A stretch of DNA of 6,065 bases from CAG-791 sp963657295 (GCA_963657295.1 CAVKMX010000134.1:1-6065); one strand, 5' to 3'; counted from the first letter of the stretch, positions 1 to 5,694 are shown. Notes: generated by a model from the letters alone, not told the origin. Translations and numbers: made by a program.

Positions 1-3
1 TAT

Positions 4-150
4 CTGTTCAGCACCTGCCATATTTCAACGTGAATTGACTGCTTGCAGTCAAATTCACGATTGAAATTGGCAGGCGGGCAAGGAGCGAAGCTCCTCTGCC
101 CAGCCACATCGAGGATTTGCGGTAGCAAATTCGAGATGGGTGCTGAATAG
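4..150. repeat. Three-armed inverted-repeat element (four-way-junction fold)
   Basis: The element is closed by an outer stem, TTCAGCACC (7-15) with GGTGCTGAA (139-147), plus two more pairs (4-5 with 149-150) after one mismatch. Inside are three hairpins. Arm A (16-72) has about 26 pairs with only three single-base bulges and is capped by GACTGC/GCAGTC. Arm B (76-101) pairs AGGAGC with GCTCCT around a GAA loop and continues with GGGCA/TGCCC. Arm C (107-138) pairs ATTTGC with GCAAAT around GGTA and closes with CATC/GATG. Arm A starts directly after the outer stem and arm C ends directly before its other strand. This could be a structured RNA, a small palindromic repeat or MITE, or an extended transcript-end structure for the BMC operon. 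I do not recognise the family, and it may continue past the window edge. Confidence 0.7.
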
Positions 151-166
151 CTGTCTGATTGTGATG

Positions 167-188
167 GTCTGCCGTCGTTTGCAGACGG
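167..188. other. Small hairpin just past the GTPase gene
   Basis: GTCTGC (167-172) can pair with GCAGAC (181-186), or CCGTC (172-176) with GACGG (184-188). It starts about 14 nt after the GTPase stop in the direction of transcription. No T-run follows on the minus strand, so it is not a canonical terminator, though it may mark the transcript end together with the larger structure beyond it. Confidence 0.35.
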
Positions 189-201
189 ATTCCTGTCGGT
201 T

Positions 202-651
202 TCATGCCTGAGGTCCGCCGTTTTCATCCTGCAGCAGATAATCCAGGATCGCCTTTATGCCGACCCCAGCCCTGGAATTGACGTGAAAGATGCGGGACAC
301 CCCCGCGAGCCTCAGCCACCGGTCCGCCATCGGAACATTGGCATTCGGCAGATCGATCTTGGTCACGATTCCGATCACCTCCCGGTTGGCCTGTGAGGCG
401 CAGCCCGGCGGGAACAGACTGTAGGGCTCTGTGGCGGAGCACAGAAGGCCCACCAGATCGGCCTCGTAGGTGTACAGCGCCAGCGCCTTGGACAGCCGAT
501 GGCTCTGGGAATACTCCCCCGGTGTGTCGATCACCATCTCACCATGCTTGACGTACTGGGTCTTGTCGTAATGAATTTCCTCTCCGCGGAGCGCCTGGGT
601 CAGGGTTGTCTTGCCGGCCTCGCTCCGCCCCATCAGCACCATCTTTCTCAT
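202..651 (-). CDS. eutP: BMC-associated small GTPase, EutP/PduV family
   Basis: A 149-aa P-loop protein of the EutP/PduV family, found with ethanolamine, propanediol and glycyl-radical BMC loci. Walker A is GRSEAGKTT (8-16), G3 is DTPGEY (42-47) and G4 is TKID (97-100). NSRAGVG (125-131) stands where G5 is expected. The DTPGEY form is characteristic of EutP/PduV. In Salmonella, PduV was reported to sit at the BMC surface and to be linked to movement of BMCs; its exact role is unsettled. The start codon lies inside the shell-gene stop (ATGA, 648-651) and no SD precedes it, so translation is probably coupled. The length is close to family members (about 150-160 aa). It is the last recognisable gene before the structured element at the left edge. 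Confidence 0.9.
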   Translation of the reverse strand: MRKMVLMGRSEAGKTTLTQALRGEEIHYDKTQYVKHGEMVIDTPGEYSQSHRLSKALALYTYEADLVGLLCSATEPYSLFPPGCASQANREVIGIVTKIDLPNANVPMADRWLRLAGVSRIFHVNSRAGVGIKAILDYLLQDENGGPQA

Positions 652-1025
652 GTCTTGGTAATCTCACAGGTCTGATATCCCAGCTTTTCCGCGACATAAT
701 CCAGAATTGCCTGCATCGAGGCCTCCACCTCACTGACCGTTCCCGTTACGATGAGGGATCCGCTGAACCGATCGACAAAGCCGAGCTGGACTCCGCTCGA
801 TTTCATCGCGATGTCCGCCATGATGATGGCGGTCTCGGAGGGGGTCACCGTCGTAATCCCGATCGCGGCCTTTGCGTAATCCAGCCTGGGATCCAGACCC
901 AGCTTCTCATACAGGACCTTGTCCGGACCGGCAATGATGTGCGCCAGGGTAACCTGTCTGCCGGGAACAATTTCCTGAATGATCCTGGCCTTTTCCTGAA
1001 ACGTATCGTAGTAATTTCCTGCCAT
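648..1025 (-). CDS. eutS: BMC shell protein, EutS/PduU type
   Basis: A 125-aa single-domain bacterial microcompartment shell protein of the circularly permuted EutS/PduU class, which forms hexamers with a small beta-barrel cap. The signature is easy to see: RIIQEIVPGRQVTLAHIIA (14-32), GITTVTPSETAIIMADIA in the middle, then GFVDRFSGSLIVTGTVSEVE, and a C-terminal CEITKT like the CDMTKS/CSITRT ends of EutS and PduU. It is slightly longer than those (about 111-116 aa) because of extra residues at the N-terminus and around LDPRLDYAKA. The start at 1025 rests on a GGAGG 5 nt upstream. Its stop overlaps the start of the GTPase gene (ATGA). In this locus it would be a minor facet protein of the propanediol BMC. 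Whether it is closer to EutS or PduU cannot be settled by eye, so the symbol is a family label. Confidence 0.92.
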   Translation of the reverse strand: MAGNYYDTFQEKARIIQEIVPGRQVTLAHIIAGPDKVLYEKLGLDPRLDYAKAAIGITTVTPSETAIIMADIAMKSSGVQLGFVDRFSGSLIVTGTVSEVEASMQAILDYVAEKLGYQTCEITKT

Positions 1026-1138
1026 CTTCTCCTCCGGCCGCGTCTCCCGCCGGCCGTATCGGGCATTTCCGGTTGCCGGCATCGGCGTGGTACCGAAAAT
1101 GCTCTGCTGCCTCCGGCGATTTCCGGCCGGTTCTCCTG
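1026..1138. other. GC-rich spacer between activase and shell gene
   Basis: This 113-bp gap is unusually long inside an otherwise tight operon. It contains a near-direct repeat (GGCGATTTCCGG at 1115-1126 and GGGCATTTCCGG at 1061-1072) and several short CCGG-type inverted repeats, but no T-tract terminator and no convincing promoter. An in-frame ATG at 1082 would extend the shell protein by 19 residues into this gap, but it lacks an SD. Confidence 0.4.
1031..1035 (-). promoter_or_regulatory. Ribosome binding site of the EutS/PduU-like gene
   Basis: GGAGG ends 5 nt before the ATG at 1025-1023, the same geometry as the aldolase and activase genes. It selects this start over an in-frame ATG 19 codons upstream at 1082. 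Family homology (VPGKQVTLAH near residue 20) also fits the shorter protein. Confidence 0.8.
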
Positions 1139-1945
1139 CTAGCCGCCAATGCGGCAGTCCAGATCGGAATGGTTCTCCACGACCTTTCGGAGCATTTCCA
1201 TGTGCTCCGCGGTCGGCGGGAGAATCTCCGGCAGGGTGTAGGTGCGTCCCAGCCGCTCGTATTTATCCGATCCCAATCTGTGATACGGGAGCAGATGAAT
1301 GCGCCGGACCCCCGGCAGCTTGTCTGCAAAGGCCGCAATGGAACGGATCTCCTCCGGCGTATCGTTGAAGGTCGGTATTACCGGAACGCGGATCACCAGC
1401 TTCGTTTGGCCGGATTCCGCTATTTTCCTTGCGTTCTCCAGCATCAGCTCATTCGAGCGGCCGGTGAACTCTTTATGCTTATGCGGATCCGTGTGCTTGA
1501 TGTCCAGCAGATAGGTGTCCAGACTCGGCAGCAGCCCTGCAATCAACTCATACGGAGCACAGCCCATGCTCTCCATCGCCGTGGTCATGCCTCTTCTCCT
1601 GGCCGCCCGCAGCAGTGCCCCGGCAAAGGCCGGCTGGCAGAGGCTCTCGCCTCCAGAGAGGGTAAGGCCTCCTCCGCTTCGACGGTAGAACGGAAGGTCC
1701 CGCTCCACCTCCTCCATAACCTCCGCCGCCGTGACGTCCCGCCCGGTGACTTTCTCCCTGCCCTCCACCCGCATGGTCTCGATGTCAAAGCTCTGGGATT
1801 CCGGATTGCAGCACCACCGGCAGCGCAGAACACAGCCCTTCAGGAAAACAATGGTCCGAATCCCCGGTCCGTCGTGAATGGAATACCGCTGGATGTCAAA
1901 GATCCGTCCCCTCGTCTGCTCCTCTTCCATCCATTTCTCTTCCAT
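1139..1945 (-). CDS. Glycyl radical enzyme activating enzyme (radical SAM)
   Basis: A 268-aa radical SAM protein that should install the glycyl radical on the dehydratase just upstream, using S-adenosylmethionine and a [4Fe-4S] cluster. Visible motifs are IFDIQRYSIHDGPGIRT (15-31), typical of activases; the cluster motif CVLRCRWC with Cys38, Cys42 and Cys45 (CX3CX2C, plus a further Cys46); LSGGES (96-101) for SAM binding; then DTYLLDIKH, VIRVPVIPTFNDT and IHLLPYHRLGSDKY. The last is a common activase C-terminal motif. The roughly 50-residue segment after the cluster motif has no Cys up to the SGGGLTLSGG region. The insert with two extra [4Fe-4S] clusters found in many activases of this family is therefore absent. 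The protein ends in the complete-looking CRIGG. The start at 1945 is set by the overlapping SD; the spacing to the dehydratase is 10 nt. Confidence 0.92.
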   Translation of the reverse strand: MEEKWMEEEQTRGRIFDIQRYSIHDGPGIRTIVFLKGCVLRCRWCCNPESQSFDIETMRVEGREKVTGRDVTAAEVMEEVERDLPFYRRSGGGLTLSGGESLCQPAFAGALLRAARRRGMTTAMESMGCAPYELIAGLLPSLDTYLLDIKHTDPHKHKEFTGRSNELMLENARKIAESGQTKLVIRVPVIPTFNDTPEEIRSIAAFADKLPGVRRIHLLPYHRLGSDKYERLGRTYTLPEILPPTAEHMEMLRKVVENHSDLDCRIGG

Positions 1946-1950
1946 CCGGG

Positions 1951-1958
1951 CCTCCTTA
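1951..1958 (-). promoter_or_regulatory. Activase SD overlapping the dehydratase stop codon
   Basis: The minus strand reads TAAGGAGG: the TAA is the dehydratase stop and the GGAGG sits 5 nt before the ATG at 1945-1943. This decides the activase start against the upstream in-frame codon at 1990, which would overlap the dehydratase by 35 nt. The arrangement suggests translational coupling of enzyme and activase. Confidence 0.85.
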
Positions 1959-4487
1959 AAATCCCTGTTCCGTGCGCCGGATGATGTCATCCTGAAGACT
2001 CCTCGAGAGTGTTGTGAACAGTGCGCTGTAGCCCGCTACGCGGACCACGAGATGCCGGTACCGGTCCGGATTCTCCTGGGCATCCAGCAGCGTCTCCCGC
2101 GAAACGACGTTGAACTGCATGTGACTTCCCTTGCGGTCAAAATAGGTTCGTATGTAATCCACGAACTTCTCCAGTGCCTCGTCTCCCGCCAGCGCCGACG
2201 GATGGAACTTCTGATTGAACAGCGTTCCGTTCGATGCCATGCCGTGATCCAGCTTCGAGACGGAATTGGCCGTCGCCGTCGGTCCCTTGGTGTCGTACCC
2301 GGCGGTGGGCGAAACGCCGTCTGCCACCGGCATCCCGGCATACCTGCCGTCCGGTGTGGCTCCGGTCTGCGCCCCCAGCGGAACATTGGCCGATACCGGA
2401 TACAGGCCGGCCTGGAACATACCGCCTCTGGGATTCCGATACTGCAGAAGGGGCCTGGTGTAGGTGTAGGCCGCTTCCCTGGCAATGGCATCCACCTCGT
2501 CATCGTCATTGCCGAACTTCGTGACCTCCTCGATGAGTTCGTGGATCTCTCCGAAGCGCTTCCGGTCGTCCTCGCTCACCGAGCGTCGAAGGATCTCCTG
2601 CGTGGTCTGCAGGACCAGCTCCGGCGTCAGCGCTGCCCCTCTTACGGACAGCTCCCTTGCCGCATCCCCTGCAATCTGCGCAATGACCACGGAATTCAGT
2701 TCCTTACCGTAATTGAAGCGCAGTGCCTTTTTGAGCTCGGCCATGGTGACCTTCCGTTCCTCGAACACCAGCTTTTTCACCGTATTCAGGGAATCCGCCA
2801 CATTGGCGATGCCAAAGCCCTGCGGCCCTGTGAAGTTATAGACGCATCCGCCCTGCTCCGGCGTCCTGCCGGAATGAATGCAGTCATCGAGCATGCACGC
2901 GAGAAAGGCGAGCGGCGCCCGCTCCCGGTGAGCCTGGTCGATGGCGTTGTCCGCGTTCACCAGCAGGGAAATGAAATAATTCTGCTGCGTGATGTAGGCC
3001 TCTTTGAACTCCTCATAGCTGTGCATCTCTTCCACGGCGCGGGTGCGGGGGCCGATCTGCTCTCCCCGGTCCATCCCGCCGGAGAACACCAGCTCCAGCG
3101 GCCGGCACATATTGTAAAAGGCTGCATCGTGCCACCCCCAGGTCTTCCCGGGAGCCTGCGGCTCCACACAGCCGATGATGCTGTAGCCTCTGGCATCCTC
3201 CAGGGTCACGCCCCGGCTCATCAGAGACGGAATGATGACCTCATCGTTGTAATAGGCCGGAAGTCCGATCCCGGTCCTCGTCAGCTCTGCCGCCCGCAGC
3301 AGCAGCTCTCCCGGCGATCCGTTCCACACGCGGATGGACAGGGACGGCATCGGCAGGAAAACATGGAGCGATGCCTCAATGCACAGGAAGGAAAGGTCAT
3401 TCGTGACATCGATTCCCTCCTCGTTCTGCCCTCCCACAATCAGGTTCTGAAAGAGGCTGTATCCCGCAAAGCCCTTGGCGCTCTCGGCATCCCGGCATTT
3501 GTTCAGATCGTTGAGCTTGACCCAGATGCAGTCGATGTATTCCTGCGCCTGCTCCCGGGTGAGCCTTCCCTCGTCCACATCGCGCCGGTAATAAGGGTAC
3601 ATATACTGATCGAAGCGTCCCGGGGAAATGGAGTGTCCCGAGGACTCCAGCTGCAGGAGCTGCTGGACGAACCAGAAGCTCTGACAGGCCTCATAAAAGG
3701 AGGACGCGCCCCTGGCCGGAACTCTTGAACAGTTGGCGGCAATGGCAAGAAGCTCTCCCCGCCTTTTCGCATCGCTGCAGGCCTGTGCCCGCTCCCCGGC
3801 AAGGGCGGCGTATCGGTTCGCATATCGGATGACCGCGCGGCAGGCGACCAGCATGGCCTCCAGGAGCCTGGTCTTCGTCGCATAATCGGCATCCCCGGGC
3901 CGGCAGGCTGCGAGCTCTGTCTTCACCTTGTCCATGATGCCCTCGTAGCCGATGGCCAGCACCTCATCGTATTTGACGCTCACATGCCCCACGCCGTTGT
4001 AGAAGTAATTGCCCGGCGTGAAAATGCCGTGCTCCATGGCCCGCAGCGTCTCCGGCGCCATATAGGCCGTAGCAAGCTCGCTGGTGGTCTTTCCCTTCCA
4101 GTAGCGGTTGGCCCTGCGGAGCTCCTCCTTGGTCTGTTCTGAAATGTAGAACGGATCTGCCTCCCGCGTCGCCACCGTGTCGAATTCCGCCTCCAGCCAT
4201 TCATAGGAGAACTCCGGATAGGTCTGACAGCCTCTGGGCGCCAGCGTGGAGCTCCCGACGATGAGCTCCTCCTCGCGGATGATGATCGGAATGTTGTCCA
4301 GCACGTGTGCAAAGGCGAGAGCCTTGCGCAGCACCGTCGGCTTATCCTCATTCGCGCGGAACGCCTCTGTGTACAGCACCGCTCTCGCCGATTCGATCTC
4401 CGGGAGCTTCGCATACAGGTGCTCCGCCAGATGCGTGATGCGGTCTGTTTTCTGAATGTGAGAAGTGTTCCACCTTGCCATGCTCAT
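1956..4487 (-). CDS. Glycyl radical 1,2-propanediol dehydratase (B12-independent)
   Basis: An 843-aa pyruvate-formate-lyase-family enzyme expected to convert 1,2-propanediol to propionaldehyde without cobalamin, probably inside a BMC. C-terminal RVAGYSALF carries the glycyl radical residue (Gly codon 2031-2033). GCVEPQ carries the thiyl Cys (codon 3168-3170) and the Glu two residues on, with the diol-dehydratase Asp 14 residues after the Cys. GHSISPGRFDQYMYPYY and YNGVGHVSV supply expected substrate-binding His/Ser residues. Counted from the ATG at 4481 these are His166, Cys438, Glu440 and Gly817, which from memory equal the Roseburia inulinivorans propanediol dehydratase numbers. The reading frame is open to an ATG at 4571, but that lies within about 10 nt of the predicted transcription start and lacks an SD. 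The ATG at 4487 has GGAAGG 6 nt upstream and is preferred; 4481 is also possible. Glycerol dehydratase is the main alternative. The activase gene follows after 10 nt. Confidence 0.9.
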   Translation of the reverse strand: MSMARWNTSHIQKTDRITHLAEHLYAKLPEIESARAVLYTEAFRANEDKPTVLRKALAFAHVLDNIPIIIREEELIVGSSTLAPRGCQTYPEFSYEWLEAEFDTVATREADPFYISEQTKEELRRANRYWKGKTTSELATAYMAPETLRAMEHGIFTPGNYFYNGVGHVSVKYDEVLAIGYEGIMDKVKTELAACRPGDADYATKTRLLEAMLVACRAVIRYANRYAALAGERAQACSDAKRRGELLAIAANCSRVPARGASSFYEACQSFWFVQQLLQLESSGHSISPGRFDQYMYPYYRRDVDEGRLTREQAQEYIDCIWVKLNDLNKCRDAESAKGFAGYSLFQNLIVGGQNEEGIDVTNDLSFLCIEASLHVFLPMPSLSIRVWNGSPGELLLRAAELTRTGIGLPAYYNDEVIIPSLMSRGVTLEDARGYSIIGCVEPQAPGKTWGWHDAAFYNMCRPLELVFSGGMDRGEQIGPRTRAVEEMHSYEEFKEAYITQQNYFISLLVNADNAIDQAHRERAPLAFLACMLDDCIHSGRTPEQGGCVYNFTGPQGFGIANVADSLNTVKKLVFEERKVTMAELKKALRFNYGKELNSVVIAQIAGDAARELSVRGAALTPELVLQTTQEILRRSVSEDDRKRFGEIHELIEEVTKFGNDDDEVDAIAREAAYTYTRPLLQYRNPRGGMFQAGLYPVSANVPLGAQTGATPDGRYAGMPVADGVSPTAGYDTKGPTATANSVSKLDHGMASNGTLFNQKFHPSALAGDEALEKFVDYIRTYFDRKGSHMQFNVVSRETLLDAQENPDRYRHLVVRVAGYSALFTTLSRSLQDDIIRRTEQGF

Positions 4488-4493
4488 CCCCAT

Positions 4494-4508
4494 CCTTCCC
4501 GCCGAAGG
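4494..4508 (-). promoter_or_regulatory. Weak SD of the dehydratase gene, inside a small hairpin
   Basis: The only SD-like sequence near the family-consistent starts is GGAAGG (minus strand, 4499-4494), 6 nt from the ATG at 4487. It overlaps a 5-bp stem of CCTTC (minus strand, 4508-4504) and GAAGG (4498-4494) with a 5-nt loop, which could partly mask it. It is weaker than the GGAGG sites of the aldolase, activase and shell genes. The hairpin is short, so any role in translation control is speculative. Confidence 0.4.
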
Positions 4509-4586
4509 AAGCTGCTCTGCAGATAAAATGATGTTTTTTGTTGGTTTTGTCATTGAATCAACACAAATCATCCATCTCTATGGGTT

Positions 4587-4615
4587 ATCTTACGGTTTAA
4601 TTGTGGTGTTGTAAA
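4587..4615 (-). promoter_or_regulatory. Candidate sigma-70/SigA promoter for the dehydratase operon
   Basis: On the minus strand, TTTACA (4615-4610; one mismatch to TTGACA) is separated by exactly 17 nt from TAAGAT (4592-4587; four of six matches to TATAAT). The predicted start of transcription is near 4580, giving a leader of roughly 90 nt to the preferred ATG at 4487. The stretch from about 4530 to 4650 is clearly AT-rich against its GC-rich surroundings, as expected for a promoter. It lies just past the aldolase terminator, so the dehydratase, activase, shell protein and GTPase genes can form their own unit. No convincing catabolite-repression (cre) box was found. Confidence 0.55.
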
Positions 4616-4661
4616 GGTATTTCGTGTGGTTTTGTGATTGTTTATGTAAAGTTGCTACTGT

Positions 4662-4677
4662 ACCGGCGCCCGCCGGT
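4662..4677. repeat. Small GC-rich inverted repeat between terminator and promoter
   Basis: ACCGGC (4662-4667) and GCCGGT (4672-4677) form a 6-bp palindrome with a 4-nt gap, about 47 bp upstream of the proposed -35 box of the dehydratase gene. It could be a second weak transcript-end hairpin or a regulator site. Nothing else supports a function. Confidence 0.3.
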
Positions 4678-4699
4678 GACGGGTCCTGGCGGAGCCAAA

Positions 4700-4729
4700 A
4701 AGCCGCACTGCAAAAATGCAGTGCGGCTT
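4700..4729 (-). terminator. Rho-independent terminator after the aldolase gene
   Basis: The arms AAGCCGCACTGCA (4700-4712) and TGCAGTGCGGCTT (4717-4729) pair perfectly over 13 bp around a 4-nt loop. Read on the minus strand, the stem is followed at once by a T-run (the A-run at 4697-4701 of the plus strand). It lies 33 nt past the aldolase stop. It points to termination, or partial read-through, before the glycyl radical enzyme operon. On the plus strand it is followed only by TCTCCCG, so it is directional. Confidence 0.88.
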
Positions 4730-4761
4730 CTCCCGTCTGTTGTCTGTGATGGATGCCGGGC

Positions 4762-5622
4762 CTACTGGTACAGGTCGTCATCGCATTTGTAGTTCAGCAC
4801 ATCCTCATTCAGCTTCACGCCGAAGGCCTTCCCGATGTCTCTGAGGTTGTCGTCCTCAATGACCTGGCGAAGCTTCCTGCCGCCGTTGGCCGCCATGGCG
4901 ATGGAGGCAATCTGCGCCGCCTTTTCAATGGTATGCATCAGGCCGAAGGCCGTGTCGAAATCCGGTCCGGACACGAACAAACCATGGAAGGCCCAGATCG
5001 CCGCATCGTATTTCTCCATTTCCTTACAGGTTGCCCTTGCAATCTCCGCGCCGCCCGGCACCATCCACGGGACGACGCCTACGCCGCCCGGGAACACCAC
5101 GCAGCACTCGGTGGCGCTCTTCCACAGCATTCTGGTGAAGACCTCCGCCTTCAGCGGCAGCACATAGGTCATCGCGATCACATAGGGCGTGTGCGCATGA
5201 TAGATCACCCGGTTGGCACCGCCGGTAACCCGCTTCCGGACAGAATGGTTCATGAAATGCGTCGGGAATTCACTGGTGGGCCGGCCGCCGTTCTCGAGTC
5301 CCCACACGATGCGGTAGCTGTCGCCCGTCTCATTGATCTCGACAATACAGATGTTGTTCTGCGGCTCATGGCTGACGTTCTGCAGGAACTTGCCGCTCCC
5401 TGTGGAGATGAAATATTCTCCCTTCAGATTGTCCGCCGAGACCCCCATGGCGCACCATTCGCCGGGGACCCGTTTGAAATAGGGCCTGCATTCCTCTACC
5501 TCCTCCGGCTTCATGCGATAGGTCAGATTGCCGCCGTTTCTCTCGTGCCATCCCTGCCTTACGCCGTCATCACACATCTGAATGTATTCTTCAATGACGC
5601 GAACACCTAATATGCTGTTCAT
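4762..5622 (-). CDS. rhaD: Rhamnulose-1-phosphate aldolase (class II, zinc)
   Basis: A 286-aa class II aldolase that should cleave L-rhamnulose-1-phosphate to DHAP and L-lactaldehyde in the cytoplasm (EC 4.1.2.19). It resembles E. coli RhaD throughout: GWHERNGGNLT (24-34), FISTGSGKFLQNV (71-83), a PTSE motif with Glu118, YHAHT with zinc ligands His142 and His144, TECCVVFPGGVG with Glu172, and WAFHG with the third ligand His213. Each is offset by one from E. coli Glu117, His141, His143, Glu171 and His212. The ATG at 5622 is chosen because GGAGG lies 5 nt upstream; a GTG at 5628 would add two residues. The C-terminus runs about 12 residues beyond E. coli RhaD and is acidic (ends CDDDLYQ), with no obvious amphipathic encapsulation helix. 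The lactaldehyde product links it to the propanediol dehydratase downstream. A fuculose-phosphate aldolase is less likely, being usually near 215 aa. Confidence 0.92.
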   Translation of the reverse strand: MNSILGVRVIEEYIQMCDDGVRQGWHERNGGNLTYRMKPEEVEECRPYFKRVPGEWCAMGVSADNLKGEYFISTGSGKFLQNVSHEPQNNICIVEINETGDSYRIVWGLENGGRPTSEFPTHFMNHSVRKRVTGGANRVIYHAHTPYVIAMTYVLPLKAEVFTRMLWKSATECCVVFPGGVGVVPWMVPGGAEIARATCKEMEKYDAAIWAFHGLFVSGPDFDTAFGLMHTIEKAAQIASIAMAANGGRKLRQVIEDDNLRDIGKAFGVKLNEDVLNYKCDDDLYQ

Positions 5623-5627
5623 ATCCA

Positions 5628-5632
5628 CCTCC
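5628..5632 (-). promoter_or_regulatory. Ribosome binding site of the aldolase gene
   Basis: GGAGG on the minus strand ends 5 nt before an ATG at 5622-5620. A GTG two codons further upstream (5628-5626) is also in frame, but it overlaps this SD. The SD therefore decides the start in favour of the ATG. Confidence 0.8.
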
Positions 5633-5667
5633 CATCAAGTACTTCCCTCCGCCGCGGCAGGTCCGAG

Positions 5668-5694
5668 CACCCGGAATCTGCACAATTCCGGGTG
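5668..5694 (-). other. 10-bp perfect hairpin in the isomerase-aldolase spacer
   Basis: The arms CACCCGGAAT (5668-5677) and ATTCCGGGTG (5685-5694) are exact reverse complements around a 7-nt loop. It sits 67 nt after the isomerase stop and 45 nt before the aldolase start. No T-run follows it on either strand, so it is not a canonical Rho-independent terminator. It may be an mRNA-processing or stabilising hairpin, or an operator palindrome. An outer 8-bp inverted repeat (CGCGGCAG at 5653-5660, CTGCCGCG at 5714-5721) encloses it. The rest of this 139-bp spacer holds no recognisable promoter or gene. Confidence 0.55.

Noticed and set aside
1..200. CRISPR array or tRNA-like gene in the hairpin-rich left edge
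   Set aside because: There are no regularly spaced direct repeats. The cloverleaf-like outline lacks tRNA features such as a T-loop TTC motif, anticodon arm sizes and a CCA-type acceptor.
8..205. 65-codon minus-strand frame starting with an ATGA overlap at the GTPase stop
   Set aside because: It has no SD of its own, and its sequence runs straight through the hairpin arms of the structured element, so the frame looks like a by-product of the inverted repeats. No domain is recognisable. The overlap is the only argument for it.
1026..1082. 19-residue N-terminal extension of the shell protein from the ATG at 1082
   Set aside because: There is no SD before 1082, while the ATG at 1025 has GGAGG at 5 nt and matches family length.
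606..1142. 178-codon plus-strand frame over the shell gene
   Set aside because: It lies antisense to the EutS/PduU-type gene and the spacer, with no family features.
1073..1984. 303-codon open frame on the plus strand
   Set aside because: It is antisense to the activating enzyme, whose radical SAM motifs are unmistakable. Low-complexity Arg/Pro/His-rich composition indicates a shadow frame.
1878..3728. 616-codon open frame on the plus strand
   Set aside because: It is antisense to the well-supported glycyl radical dehydratase (and the start of the activase gene) and contains no recognisable motif. Long antisense frames are common opposite GC-rich genes.
4602..4620. Possible catabolite repression (cre) box near TGTAAAGG
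   Set aside because: It fails the central CG and the right half of the cre consensus.
4622..4650. Second promoter using the upstream TTTACA (4650-4645)
   Set aside because: At 17-nt spacing the -10 position reads ACACGA, a poor match, so only the downstream pair was kept.
4753..5610. 285-codon open frame on the plus strand
   Set aside because: It is antisense to rhaD and mirrors its length. It has no motif and no SD of note.
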